From Knoxdaviesia capensis (Eukaryota; Ascomycota; Sordariomycetes; Microascales; Gondwanamycetaceae), in NCBI GenBank assembly GCA_001510575.1, contig LNGK01000003.1, positions 1,801,741 to 1,865,740 of the forward strand: a stretch of 64,000 nucleotides of DNA, in the 5' to 3' direction. A model generated the notes under the pieces. It was not told the DNA's origin. It searched no databases and worked only from the letters and a program-made list of their open reading frames with translations. Of the stretch, positions 1 through 11,900 are shown one piece after another (within the stretch, counting starts at the first letter, position 1; every line of letters starts with the position of its first letter). The translations under genes and the position numbers were made by a program.

Positions 1-989
1 CACCAGGATCAAGGCACACCAGCCAGCGCCCTTCAAGCACAGACAGCAGAGTGCGTCCCGTGTGTCCGGGTGGGGGAGTCATCTGGGCTGGGCTTGCTGG
101 GTCGCGCCAAGGTTAGGCCATGAGTGTGGAATCAGAATTGCCAGACAAAACTGGCTAAGTTATGGGGAGCGGGCTGCAGTGTCTTCACACCCGGCGGCGC
201 ACGAAGGGTGGGCGAGAGCCACGATCTGGTCAGTTTGTGCGATGTCACTCATCAATGATACAACGAAGATAACCGTGTGCGAAATGAAAACGTTGGCCAC
301 GATCGTATGGACAGCCAAGAGAAATGTCAACCGCAAAATAAACTCTAATCCGGGCGTGTTTACGCTGGCAATTTTCCAAAAGGGGCGGGCCTGGTGCACC
401 GATACCCGCGGCCTAAACCGGCAAACGACGAAGAAACCCAACCACGGCCAGTTAATGCGGCATATAAAACCCCCCATTCCCGGGGACCACTCCGATAGAC
501 CCAGCAAATCCGGCTGGTCCGACCCCATCCCGGCGTCGCGGAGCGGCCCCCCAAGGCGCACCCCAAAAAAAAAGTGTCAAAGTCCGGGGCCCGGCGAAGT
601 CCCGGCCTAGCTCGGGCTTGGCATGCGGCCTTGCTCACCGCTCACCGAGACATTTGGCTTCACCGAAAACATGCACCCGCGCACGAGCCCGCTCACCGAA
701 AATACGTACCACGCTATCTGCACTCTGGCGGTCGAACCACCATCATACGAGAAAACAAATGTTTTCTCGGCTGCTTTTCTGTCGCGATTTGTTAAAAAGA
801 AATTGTCTCGGTAAATGACTTGAAAGCGCATATTTTGTAGGAGACACAACAACATCTTCTGGAAGAAAAAGAATGCCGTCCGGACACCTTCTTCCCCGTT
901 TGCTTCCGCCTCTGATGTGCACCCTCACAATGCCGTCTTCTCCTCACCGCTGAGTTTCCCGTTGCACCCACCCAACACCCAAACTCTGT

Positions 990-1024
<35 letters not shown>

Positions 1025-1058
1025 TCCCTCCTCTCCCGCTCTCTCTAGAATCTCCCCA
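1..1058. other. intergenic / promoter region of the fumarate reductase gene
   Basis: No open frame here resembles a protein I recognise; the overlapping frames on both strands lack recognisable domains. The last 60 bases are pyrimidine-rich and contain a CA dinucleotide tract, consistent with a 5' leader for the gene starting at 1059. Confidence 0.6.
992..1021 (+). repeat. (CA)15 microsatellite in the 5' leader
   Basis: An uninterrupted run of about fifteen CA units ends 37 bases before the ATG at 1059. It is followed by a CT-rich stretch, so it probably lies in the 5' untranslated region or core promoter of the fumarate reductase gene. Such tracts vary in length between strains. Confidence 0.9.
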
Positions 1059-2708
1059 ATGCCGCGTGTCCTACGCCGCACACTGCAATTCGTCGTCCTC
1101 TCCGTCCTGCTTGCCATGGCCGGCCGCCTCCTCGCCACCACCCAGACTCCGATATCCACCGCCCGCACATTCCTCGCCCGCTGGTTTTCGTCCACCCAGC
1201 CCATCATCAAACTCATGCCCACCGCCGCCCTCCTCGCTCCGGACGCCCCGGATGCCGCCGCGACGGTGATCGTCGTCGGCTCGGGCCTGGCCGGCCTGGC
1301 GGCTGCGCACGCGGCGCTGGCCGCCGGCGCCCACGTGCACATGCTCGAGCGCGCCGCGCAGCCCGGCGGGAACTCCATCAAGGCGTCGTCGGGCATCAAC
1401 GGCGCCGGGACCAGGTTCCAGGCCGCCCGCGGGATCGCCTCCGACCCGCTGTTCGAGCCGGACACTGTCCGGTCCGCCGGCACGCGCTTCGCGGCCGCGG
1501 CCACAACGCCCGGGGCGGTTGACCGCGCCGCGCTGGTGCACACGCTGGTGGCCCGCTCGGCCGACGCCGTGCACTGGCTGGCCGCCGACCTCGGCGTCGA
1601 CCTGAGCGTGGTCGCCCAGCTCGGCGGCCACTCGCTGCCGCGCACCCACCGCGGCGCCGGCAAGACCCCGCCCGGCGCCGCCATCGTGACCACGCTGCTC
1701 ACGGCGCTGCGCGAGCACCCGAACTTCACGCTGACCACTGGCGCCGAAGTCACCCGTCTCGTGCAGGACAGCGCCGGCGTTGTGCGGGGCGTCGAGGCCC
1801 TCGTGCCCGGCAGCGCCGAGGAGCCCGTCGTCGAACATGGCGCCGTGGTGATGGCGTCGGGCGGGTTCGGCGGCGACGTCGCCCGGCTCTCCGCCCACCG
1901 GCCCGACCTGCGCCGGTTCCCCGCTACGTGCCTGACCGGCACCAGCGCACACGATATCCTCGGCGCCGTCGGCGCTGTTCCCGTCGATATGGACAGCGTG
2001 CAGGTGCACCCGACGGCCTTTATCGATCCGGCCGCACGAACCTCGATGTCCAAGTTCCTCGCAGCAGAGTGTCTGCGCGGCGAAGGCGGTATTCTGCTCG
2101 ATTCCGCCGGCAACCGCTTTATCAACGAGCTGGAGCGGCGGGATATCGTCACTGCCGCCGTTATGAAAACTGGTGGCCCCGCCACCGGCGACGACGATGC
2201 CACCAGTCCTCAGCAGTGGGATATCTCGCTGGTGGTCGACGAGGGCGCAGCGGCTGTGCTGCAAACCCATCTCGGGTTCTACACGTGGAAGGGCCTGATG
2301 CAGAAGCAAAAGCTCGCAGATCTCCCCGCACAAACACAGACATCCATTCTCAGATACGCCCAGACCGTAGCATCCGGCGGCCCGGACCCGTTCGGCCGCA
2401 CCGCGTTCGGGAACTGGACGCTCGCCCCCGACGCCGATCCCGAGTCCACCTCCGTGTACGTTGGCCTCGTGACCCCGGCCGTGCACTTCACCATGGGCGG
2501 GATCGCCTTTGACACGCAGGCCCACGTGCTCACCACGGCAGCCGCCGCGGGAACAACCCCTCCCCGGCCGATTCCCGGGCTGTTTGCCGCCGGCGAGGTG
2601 ACAGGCGGCCTGCACGGCGATAACCGGCTGGGCGGCTCGTCGCTGCTGGAGTGCGCGGTGTTTGGGCGCATTGCGGGCGTGGGAGCTGCGAAGTTCGTGC
2701 TTGCATAG
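1059..2708 (+). CDS. OSM1: FAD-dependent fumarate reductase (Osm1/Frd1-like)
   Basis: 549-aa single-exon protein. The family (soluble fumarate reductases, flavocytochrome c-type FAD-binding domain) reduces fumarate to succinate and reoxidises FADH2/NADH, in mitochondria or the ER lumen in yeast. Seen: an N-terminal basic/hydrophobic segment (about residues 1-45) that could be a targeting or anchor sequence; the dinucleotide-binding GSGLAG (residues 74-79) with downstream acidic E (LER) and PGGNS; the SGIN segment; the active-site VHPT with H317; the ERRD segment; HFTMGG; and near the C terminus GLFAAGEVTGG followed by NRLGGSSLLEC. These cover the catalytic His/Arg positions of the family. Length is close to yeast Osm1 and Frd1 plus a slightly longer N terminus. 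The ATG at 1059 directly follows a CT-rich leader; the in-frame ATG at 1116 (residue 20) is an alternative start. Organelle location is inference. Confidence 0.92.
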   Translation: MPRVLRRTLQFVVLSVLLAMAGRLLATTQTPISTARTFLARWFSSTQPIIKLMPTAALLAPDAPDAAATVIVVGSGLAGLAAAHAALAAGAHVHMLERAAQPGGNSIKASSGINGAGTRFQAARGIASDPLFEPDTVRSAGTRFAAAATTPGAVDRAALVHTLVARSADAVHWLAADLGVDLSVVAQLGGHSLPRTHRGAGKTPPGAAIVTTLLTALREHPNFTLTTGAEVTRLVQDSAGVVRGVEALVPGSAEEPVVEHGAVVMASGGFGGDVARLSAHRPDLRRFPATCLTGTSAHDILGAVGAVPVDMDSVQVHPTAFIDPAARTSMSKFLAAECLRGEGGILLDSAGNRFINELERRDIVTAAVMKTGGPATGDDDATSPQQWDISLVVDEGAAAVLQTHLGFYTWKGLMQKQKLADLPAQTQTSILRYAQTVASGGPDPFGRTAFGNWTLAPDADPESTSVYVGLVTPAVHFTMGGIAFDTQAHVLTTAAAAGTTPPRPIPGLFAAGEVTGGLHGDNRLGGSSLLECAVFGRIAGVGAAKFVLA

Positions 2709-4500
2709 GTTCCGCCTCCAGGAGGTGTTCTAGATCCCTTGCATCGGGTTGGGTTGAGTGTATTTTCGTTATGGATATCACGATAGCTTATTTGTGTTAA
2801 TGCATATCATATCATCTCTGCCTATGCTGCATCATGACAGTCCCCGTTGCTTTGGAGATCCTAAGAGACTGCCTTCTAGATCGTGTGCCTCACCCCCAGT
2901 CTCTCGAGGTCACTGATATCAAAATACCCCGTGCCCACGCACCCACGATAGGAACCCTCCCCCGCGTAATTCTACGCCGCACCCTCACTTCCACACTCGC
3001 AGGGTTCACCGCCCTCCGCCGCGCCCCCGCCGCAGATATTTATAGCCCTCCCGTCGCAATCTTTCAGTTGTGCCCCCACCTCGCCTCTGCTGCGTGTATT
3101 CGCCAAATACCGGGTTCCAGACGTGCACGTTCCACAGTAGTCAAAAGGTCAAAAAGGCCTCACGTGCCACAACCACACTTGACTCCTAATCTGCTCTCCA
3201 GTCTGAAGGTCTCAGATACCGGGAGCACAGGCGCTCACTGCCCCAGTACATACATGCACTGCAGCCTACACACACTTTCGCTCTGGTGGGCTTGGCGGGC
3301 CTGTGCGCCCGGTGTCACTCGCCAGTGCCGTGACCTAGTTCCACCGTCCCCCCTCCCCCCCCACATGCGCTGAGTCACGGCCACTCCATCCCGTGTGCCA
3401 GGAGTCTCTCTCAATCCGGAAAGCCCCCGCCGGCAGGTCCGGTGCCGTAGATGCCGTGCTCGTAGTTCGATGACCACGACCACCATGTGTGTACGTGTGT
3501 GCACTTTGCAGTATCCGGACGCGAAACAAATCAAGCGAGCGCAGCCAAGGAGATGCATCTACAACGGGCGACTCGGTCTGCTTTTCCCCTCGCTCTCACT
3601 TGCATATGCGCAGCACACACCGTCCGGCCCATTCCGCCGCCATTATCTCTTATCGCTCCCCTTGGCAGAGAGATAGATAGCCTGGGGTAATCACGCACAT
3701 GCAAGAGCGGGGGGTACACGACGACAACGTCGATGCACATGCACGCGTAGTGCATTGCATTTGCATGTTGCACACGGGGTAGCTCTCACGTATATGTAAT
3801 GCACAGAGCCATCTCCACACGCACCTCATGCACTTCACTCTGTATCCAGCATTGTGACCCTTCGTGTCCCCCCCTTGTCCTTAGCTATCATCATCATCAT
3901 CTTCTATCCCCTCTCATAAGCTCCTCTCTCGGAACACCCTGTCACGTTCTCTCGTGTTAGCTTTCCAAGAGGATCCCGTTTGCTCCAGTGGAATCTTTCT
4001 CCCTTCTCCTCTTGCATCGATGCAACTACAGCGTTGCCTGCTTACCCTTTCCATCCGGTCCATCTGCCACTATCATCAAACATCAACTATACTGGAGCCT
4101 CCATATTCTGCGCAAAAGACCACTGCCTCCACCACGCTCACCGGTATCTTGAACCCGCAGTTTTCGAGATGACTTCGTCCCCTCTCCCCCTCCCCCAGTG
4201 ACCTTCCCTGCGCCCGGCGTTGTCTTCACGAGCAATACTCACCAATATTCCAGCCCCAAGCATCTCTATCCTCCACAGAGCAGAAAATTTTCATCACGAG
4301 GATGCGCGCCCTTCCACGCATTCATGTTCCCCAAACTTCACACAGCTGCTGTACCCACGCATGCATTGCCTCGATATGCACATTCGACCTCCTAACGAAT
4401 GCTACACCAGACATCCCCATAGCCACCATAAGGTCCATCATGTGAACACAATCCTCAGCCCACAAGCCCATAGAACAGTCCCACTGACGAGGGACTAGAC
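2709..4500. other. gene-free intergenic stretch
   Basis: Contains a 179-codon open frame at 2834-3373 (+) with low-complexity, non-conserved-looking sequence that I do not accept as a gene. It holds a (CAT)n-like tract near 3889-3901 and CT-rich DNA around 3850-4200. No RNA gene or transposon end was recognised. Confidence 0.5.
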
Positions 4501-7500
4501 TGGAACGACCGATCACAATATGCGTGGGAACAGGCCAAGGCGGAGGTCCCAAGCCAGGACACCTTCTCGACTTTCCATACGCTGCCGTTGCGTCTCCGCG
4601 ATCTGAGCGCTCTAGCTCAAGTCAAGAAGAAATCCACCCATTTTCGGAAATGCCCGCAAGCCCAAGCCTGTATTGGTGTGGCCAGCCTATGGGACGCTAT
4701 GCAAGGACTCTTCGGGCCGCTCGTATAACACACCCACGCTCTGCATGGTTCTTCAACTGGAAATCCCGCTCGCCAACAGAATATTGGATCGCAGGCTAGG
4801 GGGCCGTAATCCCTATCTTAACTACCCTTGAAATCACGTCAACTAGACGTGGCAGTCAAGCCAAGTTAATCTGTTCTCACTCGCATAGATACCAGCACCA
4901 AATAGGGGGAAACGGTAGCAAAAGGATAACATGCAGAAGCCTAGGATCTCAACATCTCCGATATCCGGACTTACACAACTTCATCCTCTTAGTCTGCACT
5001 TGCATATACCAGGCCACCAAATCCCACATGCAGCTAACTCGGGTGCACATCACCTCCTCAATACCTCCTCATCCCCATTCTTGATCTGCAGTGGTTGGCT
5101 GAGGTGTTGTTTAGAGTTCGGTCACTTGATATCCGTCGACAACAGATGACGTCCACCAGAGAGGCTAAGCTATCCATTTTGAAGGAAATATATGACCTCA
5201 CGACCCCAAGACATGATTTCGTGTATGATGGAGGGGTAAGGTCCTGGCGAACACACGAGGAATCGGCCCTCTCATGCGGAGTTTCGTTACATTCCTCACA
5301 TTTGCTGCACACGAGCTCCAGTATGCATGCATTTTGTGGCCGGACACACTCTCGACACTCCCCACCGCCGATCTGTCCAATGAGCCATCCAGCAGGACTT
5401 TCTCGGGGCATTCAACGCCGGTCGCGGACCAGATAAGTCCATCCCCATGGATTGAAGAGAGCCAAGCAAGGCCACAATAAGGAAGATGGCGCCATCTCAG
5501 TACCACTCGCCAACAGATAAGTGATAATGCAAGATAACACCAAAGAGGAGTCCATATCTCCACTGGTAGGCCTGCCCGCAGCATGTAGTTGCATATGGAA
5601 GCAGGGTCTAGCACCATCCACGCAGGGATGTAACGACAACTCTGAAAAGAAACTGCATGTACTGCTGTAGGAGCTGGCCGAGCATGACAAGAAGATTGAG
5701 GAAGCCTGGTAGATGGTCCTGTGCACTTGCAGACTAGCACCACCTCGGTGCAGGTCGCACCCATTGGGTTGCATCAAGCATGATGTGGAGCTTCACGGAA
5801 ACCTGGTCCATCGATTGAAGTGTGGAAGTGTGCTTTGGGGGCAATATGAGGATCATGAGGGGGTCAATTTACCTCGCAGATGTGGTGAACATGGACAACC
5901 AATAAGATGCCACAGCAAGGTGATAGAAAACAGAGGCAGACTCTCTGCTCTGAGATCAATGTTCATCAGCCACAACACGTCCGGAGTAGTGCCAAAGTCC
6001 TACTCGTGGAAACTGCGAGGGGGCGGATTGAAGTATTCAGATCAGTATGATATCAGTCACCGAAGTCATTCCCCCAGACCCATCCATTTTCATTGGCGTA
6101 AGGGATTCTTGGTCTAGTCACAATCAGGTATCCAACCAAGAGATCAGGCTCATGTAGCACTGGGAGGGGGCGGAGCTGATAACGAACAACCAGGAAGAAT
6201 CCCAGTCATCGTGCACGAGGGTAGAAAGAGGCAGGATACCGATCCACTGCTATCGGAGCCAGTCAAGCCGTCCACTTGTCATCAGCTAGCCCCCAAATCA
6301 TCCGATTATAACTGCCCGAGATGGTGTGGAGGTGGCACTATAGCACGCAAGGAGAGATATGTTATTGCAGCAAAGATAGGCCAATCCCCCGACAAGTCTC
6401 TGCAGCAGTATGTGGTCCAGATTTCCCGTCGATGGCACAAATGTCAAGGAAGGCTATTCGGAAAAAGTCGTTCCACCGGCCTTAGAAGCTATTCCAGTTA
6501 GGAAAGAGTGTGAAGAGCACACTCCAAAAGCCTGTATCCCGGACAGGCATACTCATAGCTTGACTCAACGGAGTGTCCACAGCAGTATCGGGATCGGCAA
6601 GAATGCTGCAATGCTGCTACTTAGGACTTCCTAAGCGTATCGAAGATTCCTGACACCCCCGATGATTAGGGATGCACGCTGAAGTGATGTCCATGGGCCC
6701 AAAATAGTAGTGGGGGCACGGTGTGGTTCCGGGCAGATAAGGATAAGAAGCTGATGCATGCTTACATACTTAACCTTCCTTCTCACCTACCATGAGCCTG
6801 TCCAACTTGGTACACCAGCACAGGCCCATCGTCCTCCTCGAATCTGTGACCTACTGAATTTGAACACTGTCCCGGAATTGCAACCCCGACTGTGTTTCTT
6901 TGTAGCGTTGCACCAGACGGTGGTGAGAACACGGCATATAGCCAACCCTGTCAAATCACTTAAATCGAGAGTATGGTGGCAAGAGTAGGCAACGCTCTGA
7001 TGAACCCCGGACAGGAGATGTGATATCTTCTAGAGTGGAAAAGACAAACTAGTCAGCATGAAGTATCTGCGAAGCAACAATGCAGAGATAATTAAAAGGG
7101 TATCTATGCCACCAGAGCTTATCTAGCAGACACATTTCGAGAAATATCTCACGGCACATGCGCAGATAGACAAAGGACAGAGGCACAGCTATGCTCGCTC
7201 CTCTGATATAGCCAATGCAGACGTGGCACCAGCCAGCCAAGACATGGTCACCAGGAGTCAAAGCATGCACACGGCAAACCATGATAGGTATCCAAGAATC
7301 TCAGTGTTCAGCTGGTAGCAGGTCAAAACGCACCTGCGTCAGTTATGCGCAGCTATATCTCGGGCTGTAGCAAGGAATGAGGGCCTCTCTTGGGCTTGCA
7401 ACCCTATGCTGTTATCACTAAATAAGTCCGGCCACTCCGATATTCAGATAATGAAATGGACAGGGCAGAAGGAAATATGCCATTGAACCTAGACAGCTTA

Positions 7501-8930
7501 GAGACAATAGGTGTCTTCCCTACCAGAACTGTGATTGCAGTTACTTACTGACTTGTCCGCGTCCAGAAGGCGACGACATTTGATCCTAAGGAAAGGCTAT
7601 GCAGGTACCTGCTAGGTGAGGGGGAGCGTCTTATTACCAAGCAGGAAGGAGGTCAGCACTGCTGTGTCGTCATTCCAGAATATTGGCCCAGGCTGAGCGG
7701 TTTGCCGCATTGTAAACCACGATGGCCGTTTGCCATTAGGAGCACCACTACTGTAAAGGGCCGCAGCCAAGAAGAGAGTGAACTGGGAGCTTTTGTTAGT
7801 GTGTAAACCTGTGGTAGAGTTATAATCTCCAAAAATAAGTCGATACCTATGTGATAGACCGCTGAAGATTCACCAGCCTCGTCGTGTGATAGGTCGGTTG
7901 CATCAGGGGATCTTCGGGGTTTGGGCCCAATTCGTTGGAACTTTTTGTGGTCTGGGGGGGGGTTGAGGCCAGCCAGTATTTAATGCCGGTCCGGGTCTGC
8001 TCGGCGGTGTAGGGGCGAGTGTGCTCTCCGTCTCTGCTGATAAGCTGTGTCCCAAAATCGCAGAGGGGGGCATACGATATGAAAATTGGACAAGGCGGAA
8101 ATCTCATGGCCCCAGATAAGGTTCGTGAACTGTGGTGGTTCTTGGGCAAAAACAACGCTGAGTTAATTTCTGCATACATCGGTAATTGCGATTCGCTGTG
8201 TTAACTTACCCAGTTCTTGACACTCGGTCGACGGGGGTTCCGCATTGTTCGAGAAGACCAGGGGAAAAGGAAATATAAGACAGGGCTGCCGAATATAGCA
8301 ACCATCCCCCGAACGGCCTGGACAGGCAAAACTTGGGGAGGGTTTTGGGTTTGGAAATCGGGCAAACATGGGCAACACCCCACAATAACACGGGAATCTT
8401 AGCAGCAAAGGCAAACCCGCGGTGAAGAGGGAAACATCCGCGCAAAAACTGGTGATACCACTATCCAATAACTGCGAAAAATAGGGTGTCAGTAATTGTC
8501 CGGGGCATAGAAAAGCCCGAACGTTGTTGTTTCTTTTCCTCTTCCCTCCTCAAGCATCATGACTGAACACGTCGGAACTTATGTATATTCAGATCGAAAA
8601 TGGCCAGGGCGGGAACATTCTTGATCGGGATGAACCCAGGTAGCCCATTAGGATAGATGCTGCATCGGGAAGGATGAAGTTCGTCAAAACTGATCCATGG
8701 GTGGTTTCTGGAGGACTTGGGAGCTTCTAAAATAGGTAGTTGGAATTTTGGGGGTCTTGGTACAAGGGGGTGCCGAGAGATTGGGGGGGTATAAGTGGCG
8801 TCGTAATGCTCGCGCCATCGCAGCGCAATCGCAGTTGTTCGGCGTGTCTCTGTCCAGGCAAATCACTGCCGCTTCTCTAATCCGTTGGCTCTCGACCTGA
8901 AGATGTCACATTAGTTGAGGGTGCCCGATT
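4501..8930. other. gene-poor region, possibly decayed repeat DNA
   Basis: No frame gives a recognisable domain on either strand; the longest (minus, 5764-5198, 188 codons) looks random and is tryptophan/cysteine-rich. Composition is moderate GC with stops in all frames. It could be an old transposon relic, but I saw no terminal repeats, primer-binding site, reverse transcriptase box or transposase motif. Confidence 0.4.
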
Positions 8931-8945
8931 TTTTTTTTTTTTTTN
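8931..8945 (+). other. poly-T run ending in an undetermined base
   Basis: About fourteen T residues run into a single N at 8945. This is the only ambiguous base in the window and marks a homopolymer sequencing or assembly uncertainty. Confidence 0.95.
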
Positions 8946-11900
8946 GGTCCATACAGACGGATGGGTGTGTGTGATAACAGCCATGCAGTGTGAATGTGAA
9001 ATTGCTGGGCGTCAACTGTGGTAGCATTGCACTTTTGCAAGCCATCTCCATCGACAAAAAGGCTGGAACGTCAGGGTATCTTGATGGGGGGGGGTTTGGA
9101 GTGGTCAACAACACACTGTGCCTGTACAGACGCATATTCGTCGTCTCCAATCTCGTTCAAGCACGGACTGCCTCATGCCCGAACTTCTGTTTGTGCAGCG
9201 TATGATCGAGGGCCCGGTTATTGACTGACCTTGGTATCATCAGCGTGTGTCGCTTACCAAAATAGCATCAATTTAACAAGGAGGTTCTCAATCGGCCTCC
9301 CTGATTTCCGCACCGACCAAGTGTAGCCGAACAGTCCAGGCCAATAGAATGTGCCTGTGCCCTCCCCCAGTCTTGCTCAAATGGACAACCGCGCCTGTAG
9401 GATGGAAAATCCCATATGGTGGCATCAGCCGCCGCGCCGTGATACGTCGTTTCGGTCGGTCCGGAAGCAAGTTCAAGTGAGACGGCACCGACAAAGGATA
9501 ACGCCCGTCGACAACATCTCTCGCACGCAGCGGAACTCGGTTCTTCGAGAAAGCTCGAGTCAGCATCGATATTTCCGTACAACGCACATCTCAGAAGCCA
9601 AGGAGTCAGGGTCACATAATGAATGAGGATAGCCGGATGGTCACACTACGCGATGTGATGAGGACAACCGAGCTCACCTCACTTCGGAAAGGCGAAGAGA
9701 AGACAGAGGAGAGAGAAGAAAGGAAGAGAGAGAGGTTCAAGATTCCCTCCTCTGCTTCTCCACGTTGTCTTTTTCCTTGATGACACACCTTACTCTCGTA
9801 TTCGCACTTTTGTTGCACGCCGGGGCACATTCAGACGGGAAGGAGCCATTCGGAAAGCATCCATCAAGAAGGAGCGCCGCACCGTCGTTCTTTCCTTCGT
9901 TGGTTCACGATGGAAGGGCTTTTGGGTTTCTGCCGCGGGCTCTCTCCTGCCTCCTTTTCCCATTGATCGTCTCGCTGCTTACCTACTCCACTGACCGCTT
10001 ACTACGAGTGTCTATGAACCCTTCAGTTTCTTCTCTATGGAATTCTTTGTTGTTGTTGCTGCCGCTCCGGCCTCCTGTGTCTGGACGGGCCTTTGCCATT
10101 GGCTACGACAGAAACCCGCCCCCGATGTGCTCCTTCCCTCTTCTATGAATCTGTTCCCAGAGTTTCGGTCCTAGTATTCTTGGCCTTACGGTGGTAATTA
10201 CCTGTTCGTACCAAGAAGACACGCCCATGTCCCAAAGTCTCCTCGATAGAGCAAAGTCCCAGCCATCTATCTCCACTATCGCCACATCGCAAGTCAAGCT
10301 TCTTTTCAGAGAAAGTCGTAATGGGTTGATCGTCCTGTTCCGTTGTAAGTCTAGGCGGTCCAGGCCTAAAAGTCAGGGTTGGCCCTGGCTCTGTGGGCTC
10401 CTAAAGAACCTTGAACGGTTCGCAGCTGGCTCGATCCCAGGAAACCCTTTGAGGTCTTGGTTGTTGAAGATCTTAGATTACGATCTTCTCAATAAGGATG
10501 CTGCTGTACGAGTGCCCCGTACCTTCAGTATAAAAAACTTATTGTGTATTTCGAGTCAGTCAATGCATTTGCAGCAGAAGTGAGCTACACATATGTTCTT
10601 GGCTTATGTGGGCTTCGTTTGAACAGTACGTCTGGAATGCGGTGTCTCCAATCCAAACGAGGACATTGAGATCCTCCAGAATCGGCCAGGGGCACAAAAA
10701 TCCCCGGATATTAGCATGATATGGCATCTCTTCGTACACACAACTGTGCTGCTTCGGGCCGCCCCTATGTCCGAAAATGGCTTGCCACTCGACGCACGAC
10801 GGACACATCGCAGTATTAGGAAAAGCGCCGGTTTCAACCCGGGCCAACATGCATGTATACCGTATTTCCGCATAGGGGACTTGGACCAGCCAGCTTCTAA
10901 GCAGACCGAGTATAATTAGGACCTTGATGGCACGTTCCGCATGAACACGTAGGTGCTAATAGAAGATACCCTACCAGAATGCAAAGGGTCCTTTCAGGAG
11001 GCTGTGGTGATTTAACACAAAGTTCCATTTGCCAAATACTCAATATTGTGGTTCTGGCGATATCCCCATACATACACCATACAGTACACTACAGTCCATA
11101 CAGGACTGGAATCTTCGCTAATGGGTGGAAAGACGAAAAAAGGTGATGTAGCATGCCGGAGGCCGGACCGACGGTTAGATGGAGTCTCTGATCACACCGA
11201 AAGGGTATCACTGCCTAATGGCCAGAGCCAGTGTTTTTTTTTTTTTTTTATCTGGGATTTTGCTGTTCTTACACCTTAGTCGTTACCCCACACATGCTGG
11301 ATGCTAGCATGTACAGTATATCACCACTCTATTAGTTCTGGACTTTGCGATGCGTATGTCTGTGGTGTGTGTCTCAAGCATGTCAACGCCAAGCATTGAG
11401 AAGTGCCAGGACGGCTCATGAACTTTTGATACGCAAGATGATTGCTATTCCGTCAGCTCTCGCCCATCGCCAGTCAACTACGGGCATGCGGTACACTATT
11501 TTTATGAGCACTTGGACATATGACTATGAGTGCCTCTTCTGGACCCCGCCACCGATTTCAGGAGGCCCAGATATTTCAGATTTAATCGGGCTTCGCCCAG
11601 TGTGTGTTGGTACGCTCCTCCTCCAACTGGTTGTATCGTCTCACGTTCCAGCAGCTATCCAAAAAAAAAAAAAATTAATAATAATAATAATAAAGCTAAA
11701 CTCCAGATCATTAAAGCCACATTCTGTGAAGCTGCGTCTGTACGCGTACGGACCTTTGTTCAGTGAAATTAGCAAAGCCGGGTTCTGGCCGATAGCTACA
11801 AGCTCAAGAGACTCCTCCACGAGGTTCTACCCCTGGAACCCAGCAAGCTCGGTCCGCTTTTTCTTCTCTTGTACCTGTGAAGGATTCCTTCTTTTCTAGA

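Noticed and set aside
1071..2615. 514-codon minus-strand frame opposite the fumarate reductase
   Set aside because: Gly/Arg/His-rich antisense shadow; the plus frame carries all flavoprotein motifs.
2834..3373. 179-codon plus-strand frame as a gene
   Set aside because: No motif, biased composition, and no transcription or splicing signals that support it.
5198..5764. Possible retroelement integrase or reverse transcriptase remnant on the minus strand
   Set aside because: The 188-codon frame has no DDE, YxDD or zinc-finger pattern, and no flanking long repeats were seen.
10415..10445. tRNA B-box-like sequence (GGCTCGATCCC)
   Set aside because: No matching A-box or cloverleaf could be drawn around it.
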